Under the pieces are notes generated by a model. That model ran no database searches. It had not been told where the DNA came from and saw only the letters and a program-made list of their open reading frames with translations. A stretch of 64,000 nt of DNA, taken from positions 124,001 through 188,000 of the forward strand of contig CAOLHI010002559.1 in the NCBI GenBank assembly GCA_948474755.1. Reading direction: 5' to 3'. A program made the position numbers and the translations under genes. The DNA is from Ctenosaura bakeri (Eukaryota; Chordata; Lepidosauria; Squamata; Iguanidae). Below are positions 12,320-21,960 of this stretch, piece by piece. Position 1 is the stretch's first letter. The number at the start of each line of letters is the position of its first letter.

Positions 12320-12619
12320 AAAAAAATATGTAAAATAAGAGTCAACAACCAAAAATAGCACACTGTGGGTAGAAAGAGAAAAATAAGCATATACCTTTAT
12401 GGTTACCTCCACAGGGGAAAAAGAAAACATAAATTACAGCACTAAAGGATTTTAATTCTGAAAAAAGGGAGCTGCCACCATTTCTGGGATACAGAATCCA
12501 TATAGAAGCATTCTGTTTCATTGTTCATTAAGTGCATTATGAAGAGGAGCTACAGCAATTGATGACAAATTGTGCAATAATGAGACCAGACAAAGAGAAT
12601 TGGGTTAAACAAGGGCCAC

Positions 12620-12625
12620 TTTATT
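12620..12625 (-). promoter_or_regulatory. AATAAA polyadenylation signal of the YR element
   Basis: TTTATT on the plus strand reads AATAAA on the element's coding strand. It lies ~390 bases after the hydrolase block V and just before the presumed 3' end. Confidence 0.5.
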
Positions 12626-13009
12626 TGACCTAAAATCTATTTAACTTGCACTGGCCTGGGAAAAGAGCAAGAAGAGGAGCAACCTCATGCAGTTCCAAGT
12701 GGGGCCACCCCATAACTACATCAGCCTTTCCTTGGGTGAAACATCTAAGCCTTGAGGACAATTCAATAACTGGGTTGCTCTCTAGCCAGCTGTAATTGGA
12801 AGGTAACCCAGGGGTCTCCCACCCAGATCACAGGACCCTACAAGTCAGAGTCCAGATCTGAGGTTTGCCTCAAATGTAGTCTCCTTCACTACCCCCAGGT
12901 CACAAACCTTAACAGCCTTACCCTATACCAAAAGAGTGCCAAAGATGTACACTGAAGACATATTCTCCCACTGCTACCTGCCATAGACAAGGGACAAGCT
13001 TCTGCTTAG

Positions 13010-13545
13010 TTCCTTAGCCCCATCAGGCTGGCCAACATGACCCTCACCCCATGTTGTAATTCCTCCACAAACAGCATATTACCTTCTTCTGACAAATGAA
13101 TGCCATCAGCCCTGTAGAGCTGTGGCCACTGGAAAACTATTATAGAATGTGAGAAAAAGTGGCTTAACCTCTTACCCAGAGCTTTACAGACTTCTCTATT
13201 TACTCTTCTCTTCTTTGAGCAAGATCAATGCATCAAGGGTTACCCTCATCCTAGCACACCTGACAGGGCAATATATATATATATAGGAGGGGGGACTCCA
13301 GGCCAATCTTGTATAAGCCAAAAATCACTCAAAGCTTGTAAAATCAGAACCTTATCCTTCAGCAAGCCCAAGTCATTCCTATCAAGATGAATGACTAAGA
13401 TATGAGGAGGTACAGTGCAATCTTTAAACATGAGAGGCAACAAACCACTACACCAGAAGCCTCTTTTCCCAAGCCAATCCACAACATTGCTCAACCCCAG
13501 TTGAGCCCATAACTCAGTGCACCTGCAGATAGATGCAAATCAGGA
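13010..13545 (-). pseudogene. SGNH/GDSL-type hydrolase remnant
   Basis: ELWAQLGLSNVVDWLGKRGF (about 13512-13455) leads to HILVIHLDRNDLGL (about 13404-13363), which carries the block III Asn-Asp. After a TA microsatellite at 13270-13285, DGIHLSEEGNMLFVEELQHG (13110-13053) supplies block V with the Asp-x-x-His pair. The N-terminal serine block (GDS or GHS) is not readable. A hydrolase of this type downstream of the recombinase is, from memory, a feature of some Ngaro elements; its role is unknown, with esterase activity only assumed from the fold. Stops and frame changes make this copy dead. Confidence 0.72.
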
Positions 13546-13589
13546 CCCAGAAAAGAAAGAATAACAATATTAGTAAATCATAATGACAT

Positions 13590-14330
13590 CGAAACTTAAG
13601 AGGATGTATGTATCTCTTCACTGCAGATGACTCCCCATGCCCAATGTGCTGGATAGACTGTGGCCAAAAAAACATGCAAAGGCTATGGAGGCCACCCCAG
13701 TCTGGAAGGAGTGGGTGCCAAAATTAATCTCTTGCAGGTCCAAACTCTGCAAAGGCTTTGAAGTAACATTACAAACTGGTACCTCATGAGGGGTGAAAAT
13801 TCCACATGGCAAAAAAGAAACCAACATCTGATCCCCCCCCCAAAAAACAAAAAACAAAAAAGCAACAACACCCTGATATAATGCTGCAGAGCATGAACCA
13901 GACATAGCACATGGTCTGCACACAACCCTAACCTGCCTCTTCTTCTCCTCTCAGTTCAATCTTGAAATTCCTAATCTGTAGATCCACCTGTTCATCAACA
14001 GGATTAAATCCCCAAAGGTCAGAACTCTACCTGAACTGTTACATTTAGCAGCTAACCACAGCTCGCTATACAAAGACCAAAAGAACATGGTCAAAGCCAC
14101 TGCATGGAAGAGCACAGAACTAAAATTAAAGACCACACATTCCTCAACCCTCTAAGAATGTCAGGGGATAATGGCTCACACTGGTCAGCCATATGTGTTC
14201 TTTAATATATCTACCCTTTGAGAACCTTTCACAGCTTAAAATCACAAATGGTATCGTCAAATCTCTGCCCCTTAGTCACAAACACCAATGTTGACAGCCT
14301 AGTCCTAATGGACTGTGGAGTCAACCCATT
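13590..14330 (-). pseudogene. Tyrosine recombinase remnant
   Basis: In YR retrotransposons this enzyme inserts the circular DNA copy and replaces an integrase. Readable parts are LFHAVALTMFFWSLYSELWL with CNSSGRVLTFGDL (about 14115-14005), then GTHSFQTGVAS (about 13719-13690), then a block ending KRYIHPLK near 13610. The catalytic set should be R...HxxR...Y. The nucleophilic tyrosine is still encoded, but the first arginine (expected between LY and SEL) is absent and the HxxR arginine reads Q. Frame shifts and an A/C-rich run near 13836-13865 also break it. It is inactive. Confidence 0.75.
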
Positions 14331-14469
14331 AGCTCTTATGAAAACACAGCACTGCAAGATATGATCCATAGGAATAGGCCAAGATGCCCTCAGCCCATCA
14401 TCTGTCCTGAAGCTCTCAGACTTTCTCCCAGCCTTCTGATAACTCTTCTTAGCTCTGGGGACTAAGTAG

Positions 14470-14805
14470 AGACCAATGGCTGTGACAACCTCACCTGTTC
14501 AGGGCTCCACAGGTGTATGGGCATCAGAACAGAACTGGAATCTGCATCTGGGGAAAGATGTCTGGAGCACTCCATCTGTCGGCAGAAAAGGGCATCAGCT
14601 ATCCCATTATGTACACCAGTCACCTGGGGTACTATATACAAGAGTTTGTAGTGCAAACATTGTAAAATAAAAGCCCAAATTAGGTGTATGATCTGTGGGG
14701 CTTAGAAGACATGGAGTTATTAACATGGACAGCAGCTATGTTTTCACACCAGAAATGGACAGAGGAGTTAGCAAACTCCTCTGGCCAAATTTGAACAGAC
14801 ACAGT
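14470..14805 (-). pseudogene. RNase H remnant of the YR retrotransposon
   Basis: Readable blocks are WPEEFANSSVHFWCENIAAV with VHVINSMSSK (about 14800-14700), then, after frame changes and stops, VTGVHNGIADAL (about 14623-14588) and HLSPDADS...HLW. The order xDN...VVHIIN...SxK...HVPGxxNxIADALSR is the usual RNase H end of DIRS/Ngaro polyproteins. Several in-frame stops lie between the blocks near 14640-14700. Confidence 0.75.
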
Positions 14806-14839
14806 TATTTCCCTCTTCAATCTGATCTAAACTTAAGAA

Positions 14840-15330
14840 CCCACTCCAGAAAAGTATTAAACTTTTCAAAGGCAGAAAAGGATACCAAGCACCCCATGGG
14901 AAGAGCCCAGTCTATGTAATACAGACCTTTGAAAGAAAAGCCTAACAGTTCAAAATCTTCTGTAGAAGATGAAATGCAGACTTAATGTTGCATTTTGACA
15001 ATTCAGTTCCTACTACATTCCTGTGAATTTTCCTAATAGCTGCATCAAATGATACAAAGCTCTGCAGGAATGGTGTTGTTAATTGATTCATCCTTAGTGT
15101 AAAACAAATGATGAATAAGCTGCTATTTACTGCGTACCTTTTAGGAACAACCCCCAAAGCTGATGCCCTAAGATTTACAACTGGAAGAGGAAGAAAGGGG
15201 GCCTTCAGCCACATCCTTGCAAGTCTTGTCCCTAGCAACCTCCTGTCGGGCAATTTCTGAAGAAAAATTCCTAGGGCTTCAGGATACCCTGGAATAGAAT
15301 CCAGAAGCCATCTATAAACCCTTCTCAAAA
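14840..15330 (-). pseudogene. YR-retrotransposon reverse transcriptase remnant
   Basis: This would copy element RNA into DNA. Residues PFLPLPVVNLRASALGVVPK (about 15205-15140) precede the finger/palm region. The continuation QLIHHLFYTKDESINNTIPA is in a second frame and FDAAIRKI...CNIKSAFHLL returns to the first (to ~14963), so there are two compensating frameshifts. The block DWALPMGC...FEKFNTFLEWVL (about 14905-14838) then matches the conserved region just before the YxDD loop in DIRS-like enzymes. The YxDD segment itself is missing: sequence passes directly to RNase H, so an internal deletion has removed the active site. Confidence 0.8.
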
Positions 15331-15811
15331 GTAATATGCTGCCTCCCTATTTGAATAAACATGCAACAAAATCTTGAGGTTACCCAACCTAATTGAACTG
15401 GGCCCCTTTTGAAGCTAGATGAGGATGACCAGATCCACACTTACTTCCCTGTTCCCTGGAGCCACATGCACCTTTTCTTTTTGGCCAATTTCAAAAAGAA
15501 TGCAACCCACTGCAAATACAGCACTTGCATGGGTGCAGGCTACAAGAACTCTTCATTTAAAATTCCCAATAAAACCTGGTGTAATTTGTGGTAACAGCCT
15601 GACTCTGACTCTTTGAGCCAATCCCAACTTTCTGGACTATGTATCCAATTTGGGATTATCCATTCTGTGTTGGCTTTACAGGAGTCATAAGTTTCATTCT
15701 AACCAAAAATAGCCACCTGCATGCACAGGAAAATAAGCTAACAAAATGGCTGCCTGGAGCAACCAGGTAAGCTGGCATCAGTAAAAACAAGCTCAATGGA
15801 GTCAAGATCTG

Positions 15812-16227
15812 GGCCCTTTCCGCACCTTACCTTCTTCCGGTGCTGGGGTGCAGGGATTGCACGAGCAGCCTCTGGAAAGAGACTCTCCTGTCTGGGGTCC
15901 TTCGGCTCCACACGAGCTGCCTGATCGCGTGAGAACCCCGTGTCTTCCTTCTACAGTGCAGCCTGGGACTTCCCAGGCTGCGCTGGGGCAGGAAGCATGA
16001 CCAACACGGCTCCAGAGGCTCCGCACACCAAGTGCACGTGGGGCCCTGGAGCAATGCATGATCGCACACCATTTTTGGCCTCTAGCCGAAAATGAAAAGG
16101 TGTGCAATCAGTGCCTGCCGGCCCCTGGAGCATCGCGTGATTGTGAGTGCATCATGCAGATCACTGCTCACAATCCCGCGATGCTCCAGGCACCCTTTCT
16201 CATGGAAAATGCCATGCAAAAAGGGCC
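15812..16227. mobile_element. GGCCC...GGGCC Harbinger-like MITE (family A)
   Basis: It starts GGCCCTTTCCGCACCTTACC and ends TGCAAAAAGGGCC. At the right end, about 16128-16194, lies a hairpin: CCTGGAGCATCGCG and ATTGTGAG on one arm, CTCACAAT and CGCGATGCTCCAGG on the other. The 3-bp flanks are CTG/TAG, so no clean duplication here. It is much richer in G+C and CpG than its surroundings and lies inside the YR retrotransposon. It encodes nothing; the overlapping open frames are by-products of composition. Confidence 0.82.
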
Positions 16228-16900
16228 TAGGACTTCAAACACTGTAAATCAAATAAATAGATTCTGAATACAGGAGAAACAGTTTGTGAACCAAGCACAC
16301 TGAAGGTAAATGATCTCATGAGGCCAAGACCAGGCACTTCCAAACTGCTAAACAAAAAGAAATGGCATCAAGAGAAAGCCAAAGGGACCAAAAGTACTGT
16401 TGCTGAACCCACAGTCTTGAATAATAAATAGGAGAGAAGTATCATGCCAGAATCCCATTCCAGAGAAACCAAGCCCAATGGGACCAGCTCAAATAACAAA
16501 GATCTTACCCTCACCCCAGCTGATGGACTATTACTACCAGTGACAATTGTCTTGAGTGGAAAAGGCCTAAATTAACTAGAATCCCACCAAAACAACCAAG
16601 AAATATTAACCAATAATCAGATTAAAGCACCCCCCACAAGCCAGATAGGTAAAAATACAAGTCCTCATACTGCCTCTACAAATCCACCCCCAAAACTAAT
16701 GCCTTCAACTCCATGCAGCACACGATGTCCCAGATTCCTGTGCTGCAAAGATCCAAAGAGGGCACATGAGGATATAAGCAAGCCTTAAATAACCTCTGAC
16801 TCCACCCCCATCACATGGACTGTTCTAGCATCCAGCGCCAGATGCAAGAGACCCTGGTCTCTCCCATGGAGGGTCTCAAGCTACTACTGTCCCCCTCAGC

Positions 16901-17597
16901 GTTCTTTACCACATCAGTTCAGGTATATAGTATTTGGTAAGTTTTTCCTCCATTGCTGTCCTTGTCCCAGCATTTTTGGGTGGTGTAGTCCAGTCCCTTG
17001 GATAGCTCCAAGTTAAAGATCAAAGTTTAGACCAAAACTCCAAGCAATTTTTCCACCTTACTGACATCAGTCACTACTGGTCACCAGGCACTGCTGGTCT
17101 CAAGAAAAAGTCAAGATGGCATCATCTTTCCTGTCTCTCTTTTTGGGGCAGGGATAGTGATAGTCTTAAAGGAGAGAGGGAGTGTACTATATCTCTGCTT
17201 CCATGCAGCTTTGACCATGCCCCTCAATTACATTCAGTCACTGATGTCTTACTTGCAAAGGAATGAAGCCCTTAGCCACTCTTACAAGATCTCAGGTTGG
17301 TGTACAGATGAAAACCAGTTTAAAACAACTTTGAGCCATTCAAATTTAAAACAAAGAGGAATAATTTTATTGAACAATTTCACAATTAAAACATTTGAAA
17401 ATTAAACAGTTCAAAGAGTACAGTATAAAGTAGTGCACATTAAAACTTGTATAGACATTAGACTCTAAACACTTTGCCAAAAAACATGTATTACACTAGT
17501 TCTGGAAAGAAGTCAATGTCAGTGTCAGGGGAGGACATTCCAACTGGAGTACCACAACCGAGAAAGCTACTATTACCTATTCTGTGTAATAGCCAAA
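16901..17597. other. No gene seen
   Basis: An 82-codon open frame at 17157-17405 has no recognisable domain and no splice context. No repeat was named. Confidence 0.4.
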
Positions 17598-17605
17598 CTC
17601 TAGGG

Positions 17606-17920
17606 CAGGACTTTCCAAATGGTGTGCCATGACAAATTAGTGTGTCGCCTGAAGTGTGCAGGTGTGTCGCCTACAATCTGGGAAATGTTATATATTATAA
17701 ATGTTATTATTTATAAATCATATTATTAAATATATATGAAAAGTTTCATGAGATATGTTGTGTCCCCCCTACATTTTGTTATTACAATTTATGTATGTGC
17801 CCAGATATCTTTAAAGGGTTAGTTTAACCTCCAGTTTGCTAGTAAAACTGAATTACTGTGTCACAAAATGATGCATGTCTAAAATGTATGTCACCAACAT
17901 GAAAAGTCTGGAAAGCTCTG
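17606..17920. mobile_element. hAT-type MITE with 8-bp duplication
   Basis: The left end CAGGACTTTCCAAATGG and the right end (reverse complement CAGAGCTTTCCAGACTTTTC) are inverted repeats. CTCTAGGG at 17598-17605 is exactly repeated at 17921-17928, the 8-bp duplication expected for hAT transposons. The AT-rich interior has no open frame. A second copy lies at 32364-32699. Confidence 0.92.
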
Positions 17921-17928
17921 CTCTAGGG

Positions 17929-18931
17929 CCTAAATCAGGCGTCTTTTGGAACTCCTGCTAATAATTCCTTATAACTGGAAAGGTCTGGGATTCAACCTTG
18001 AACATATGGGTCATGTGTCTGAGCATTCTGCCCTTGAGCATTGGCTCCCTCTCTGTTTTCCTGTAAGAGAAAAATACAGTTGTAACACTGCAGTGGAATA
18101 GTACTATTACGGCTATATGTAAAGTTGAATTATAACTGTCTCTCTGAAAGTCTATGTATGATCAAGAGATTAAAAAAAAAATAGCAATTGTATTTCCCTA
18201 CCACCCACAGCCTTTGGTTGTTATAAATGTTATTTTGGTCTCACTACTTCAATTATTAAGAGATCTAATATAACATTAATTATATTTATTGTGACACTTT
18301 ATATATTGATTTAATAATAACTCTTCTGCATCAATTTCTGAATTATCTGTGTAAGATTAAAACTGTTTTCTTGGTGACACTTTACTGTTCATATCATTTT
18401 CCCTTTGAACTGTTTATCACTTTTTTATCGAACCGCAATTGGATGAATGCTATTATTTTTACTCTGCTCGAAAGATGGTAGTCCTAGTGCAGGATGCTAA
18501 CGTCAAAACTACATCTTCAGTTTTATTGTAATCAGCCTCTGGTCTGTGTTCTATGTAGTTTTGATTTAGACCTTCCAGCTGAGACACAGTAGGGGAGATA
18601 AACCCTGAACAGTTTGATAATTTTGCCCATGTCAAATACTGGAAATGAAGTCACCAGGGGATGCCAATTGACACGTACAGTTTTTTGCTGCTAGTTTTTG
18701 TTTTTTTTTAATGAAATAAAAAGATGGGGGGAAAGATCTCTGAATTTTAGGGAAAAGCAGTTAAAGTAACTGAAAGAATATAGCATATGATATAAAAATG
18801 CAACATTGTAACATTCTTATTACCATTTTAAAGAATGCACATAACCTCTACTTTTACATGTACCATAAGGATCAGTTTTGCGAGCTGTTATACTATAGGA
18901 AACCCATCATGGTCTCGTGGTGGCCAACCCT
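17929..18931. other. Unique stretch; possible conserved block at 18400-18690
   Basis: AT-rich, with no named repeat or gene. The part about 18400-18690 contains dense mixed sequence (ATCGAACCGCAATTGG and downstream) that looks less decayed than its surroundings. This is a weak impression. Confidence 0.25.
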
Positions 18932-19025
18932 TCCATCAAATCCTACCAAAAAAAAAACCCTATGATAGGTTCACCTTGAGATTACCATAACTCTGAAATG
19001 ATTTGAAGGTACACAACAACAGCAA
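18932..19025 (+). mobile_element. Tail of a tRNA/BovB-type SINE
   Basis: CCCTATGATAGGTTCACCTT, then GATTTGAAGGTACACAACAA, matches the 3' end shared by Sauria-type SINEs and BovB. The head is missing. Confidence 0.65.
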
Positions 19026-19384
19026 CAAATATGACCCAGGGCAAGTGGAATTTATTTATTTAGGTTCATAGGCCTTACTGATTCTGGTCAAGTACACTGG
19101 GATTTTCTAAGCATTCAGTATGGAAAAGCTGTCTTCTTGAGAAGCAGAACAGATCAAGCTGGGAGATCCCCTGAATGCTATACAGCCTCAAGGCTGTGCA
19201 TGCTCAGGAGAGAGGTGACAACATCACAATTTATGGTTATAGCATAGCTCTACAACTTGTGTTCTGCCAGCTGCACAATCACCTTTTAAAGTGCCAAACA
19301 ATCCTATGAACAGCTAAATATGCAGGAACTTGGAAAGCATCCTTCCGCAGGCTGTTCCAAAGATAATCAATAGGTCTAAAGAAA

Positions 19385-19810
19385 GGCCCTTTTCGCACGC
19401 AGTTTCTGTAGCGCGAGGGCCCCTTGAGTGTCGCGTGAATGGGAGCGTTGGTCTGTATGACGCACTCCCATTCACGCAATGCTTACGAGCCTAAAGTGGG
19501 ATGCGCGCACATTTTAATATTTTCGGCTCTAAGCCGAAAATACTGTGCATTTGCGCAATGCTCCCAGGGCCCTTGCGCACTTACCTGTGTGCAGTGCGTC
19601 GAGCGGGCCGGTCGCGCTTCCTCCCCCAGCGCAGCTTACAGCTCCCAGACTGCGCTGCGGAAGGAAGGGGTGGGGCGTTCACACGACACTCGCGTGACCG
19701 GCAAACAGCTGCGGGAGGCAGAAGGGCTGCTGTAAGCAGCTCGTGCAAATGACTGCTTGTGCGAGCGCCGCCCCCCACCGCCGCGATGAAGGTAAGGTGC
19801 AAAAAGGGCC
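19385..19810. mobile_element. GGCCC...GGGCC Harbinger-like MITE (family A)
   Basis: GGCCCTTTTCGCAC at the left and GTGCAAAAAGGGCC at the right form inverted ends, flanked by AAA at 19382-19384 and 19811-19813. Its hairpin is near the left end (about 19428-19482: GTGAATGGGAGCG paired with CGCACTCCCATTCAC). GGTAAGGTGC precedes the right end as in other family A copies, in opposite orientation to 15812-16227. It is very CpG-rich. The 160-codon frame crossing it is a composition artefact. Confidence 0.88.
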
Positions 19811-19813
19811 AAA

Positions 19814-21429
19814 GTCTTGCTTGGAGGAGTTTTGTGGCAAGAATATATACTATCTGAAGAACCCTTGTGTCTCTTGTGTGGTACATGACCCTTATTGTAT
19901 TTAGCGGACATAAACATGATCCTTGCCCCAATATTAGAGGGAGGAAATGTCCTTAGAATGAGAGGACTTCTAAAATATAAAAATGGCAGTTGAATGTTTA
20001 TACCACAGTCATTCCCCTTCACCATGAGTAAAAAATAAACAAATAAACAAATCATATCCAAGTCATCGATTTTTTTTAAAACATCCACTTCACTTTTTTC
20101 CCCCTCCTTCTTTTTCATTCTCTTTTTTCCAGTGACATTTCCTATGATGAGTACTCAGAAAGAATAGCTATTGCTGCTCTTGTCAGTTTTGTTTTGTCAG
20201 CTCGATATTCTAGGCCTTGCTTTGCCATTTTCAAGGTCTCTTTCAATCCCTGGAACGCAGCTGGCACTTCAATCAGGAGCTCAAACCGTGAAGAAACTGG
20301 CAGTTGATCCCCAACCAACTATGTGGAAGATATATATTTCACAGTACACAGTGGAATACCCTTTTCATTTCATCATTGAGAGAGACTGCATCACTCATGA
20401 GCTCTTCTCTACAAAAATATTAATAATGTCCCATTCTCCTAAGGGATGAGAACATTTCAGAACTGAACTTCAATGACCTTAGCTTGTCAGATTGATACGA
20501 TTTTACAAAACCTGGGAACGGTGCTTTTCCTCTGCCCTTGTGACTTGGTTTTAAGCTCTCGTGAGGTCTCCTGTCACAGGAAATTTTTTAATCGTTTTCC
20601 TGGAGAGGTGATAGAAAATGTTGAGAGTGCCTTGCTAGGACTAAATGGTATAAAACATTGTAAGTCAATATGAAAACAATACATAGAATAAGTGACATAA
20701 AACAATGTAAGTACAAACAGCACCTTTTAACTTATTTTTCTTTTTTCTTTTTTCTATTCATTGAAGATTTCCTTCTTTTCCTTTCTACTTGATTCAACAT
20801 TTCTTATGAAAATTTGGTATCCCAAACATGGTGCCCTGCTGCTGTGTTGAACTACAATTCCCATCATCTCCATATGACATGAATGAAAGTAACCGTTCAA
20901 TGCCTCTGAAGGGTGCTGAATGGCAAAGACTGGCATAAAATTGACTGTGCCACATTCATACCTAATTACAGTGCAAGTATATGTGTGAAAAGAAAAATAG
21001 TTTCAGTAAATTTATATGATAGGGAAAGTAAATGTAGGTTTTCTCCATTTAATTTCTTGCCTTCTCATTCAAACCTTTCTCTGACTTCTTCTTCCTGGAA
21101 GTAAGACCATTGCACTAAGCTTTCCTGAAGGTGAGGTCCCAGACCTCCATGTGGCTCTCCATGTTTAGCACCAGGTCTGATTCATAATATTATGGTGGTA
21201 GGGCAACATGCTCATGCACCTATTACTGAACTCAAATATTCTTCAAAAAATTGTGGTGTTAGAAAAAAATATAATTCTCATAGAAATATCTTTAACTGAT
21301 TTTTATGAATGACTAAGAATATTTCTAGGAGAATAATAACACTATTGATTAAATCGGATTTTTATTGAAGTTCCTCTTTTGTTCATTACATTTTAACACA
21401 CTGTTCATGGAGCTGCCCTTGAAGAGTGT
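19814..21429. other. Mostly unique, no gene seen
   Basis: Contains a poly-T run near 20070-20120 and a half foldback repeat at about 20822-20905 (GAACTACAATTCCCATCATC). Open frames are below 95 codons with no motif. Confidence 0.45.
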
Positions 21430-21960
21430 TCACAAACTTCAGATAGTTTAAAGAGCTGTAGCCAAATTGTTAACTTGAGCTGGCTGCAGTGAGTACATAG
21501 CTCTCTTGCTGCAACAGTTCCAATGGCTGCCCATCCAGTTCCAGGCAGAATTAAAGTACTACTGACTGATTAAACCCTATATGGCCCAAGTCCAGCTTAT
21601 TTGAAGGACTGTTTCCTCCGTACAAACTTACCTGTGTCAAAGATCTCCTGAGAAGGCCCTGATCCCCTTCCCACCACCGTCATGTGTACATTTGTTAGGA
21701 AAGCAGAATAGGACTGTCATGGCTGCTCCCGCACTTTGAACTCCCTTCCCAGAAAGACTAGACTGACACCCTCCTTGTGATCTTTCAGCCAGCAGTTTAA
21801 AACCTTTTTATTCTGTCAAGTCTTTGAAAATTGATTGTTTTAGGGAAAACAGGCCTTCAATAATGTGCTGGACTTTTATTTGTTGTTCAGTGTTTTCTGT
21901 TTTTTAACTGGTTTTAATTTCATCATGGTTGAATGGCTTTTTAACTTGTGTATGTTGTAA
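21430..21960 (+). mobile_element. L2/CR1-type LINE 3' end, degenerate
   Basis: The plus strand reads like the end of a LINE ORF2 at DNA level: CCAATGGCTGCCCATCCAGTTCC corresponds to WLPIQF (20 bases: CCAATGGCTGCCCATCCAGT), and GCACTTTGAACTCCCTTCCC to the LWNSLP region. It is followed by a T-rich 3' UTR. Several stops interrupt it. Related to 8165-8700 and 30490-30950. Confidence 0.6.

Larger units (their letters stand above)
12570..16900 (-). mobile_element. Degenerate YR retrotransposon (Ngaro/DIRS type)
   Basis: On the minus strand, in order from high to low coordinates, I can read remnants of reverse transcriptase (~15300-14840), RNase H (~14800-14480), tyrosine recombinase (~14330-13590) and an SGNH-type hydrolase (~13540-13010). 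An AATAAA follows at 12620-12625 with a short GTGGCCCTTGTTTAACCC end. Recombinase instead of DDE integrase, and no LTRs, define the YR retrotransposon class. The short gap between RNase H and recombinase leaves no room for the methyltransferase of many vertebrate DIRS elements. Together with the hydrolase, that favours Ngaro. Both outer limits are estimates; I did not find the split direct or inverted terminal repeats. A 416-bp MITE interrupts it at 15812-16227. Confidence 0.8.

Noticed and set aside
11927..12430. 167-codon minus-strand frame
   Set aside because: It runs through the GGAA microsatellite, giving a phenylalanine/leucine/proline/serine repeat; no motif.
19636..20118. 160-codon minus-strand frame
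   Set aside because: It is half inside the CpG-rich MITE at 19385-19810, where stop codons are rare by composition.
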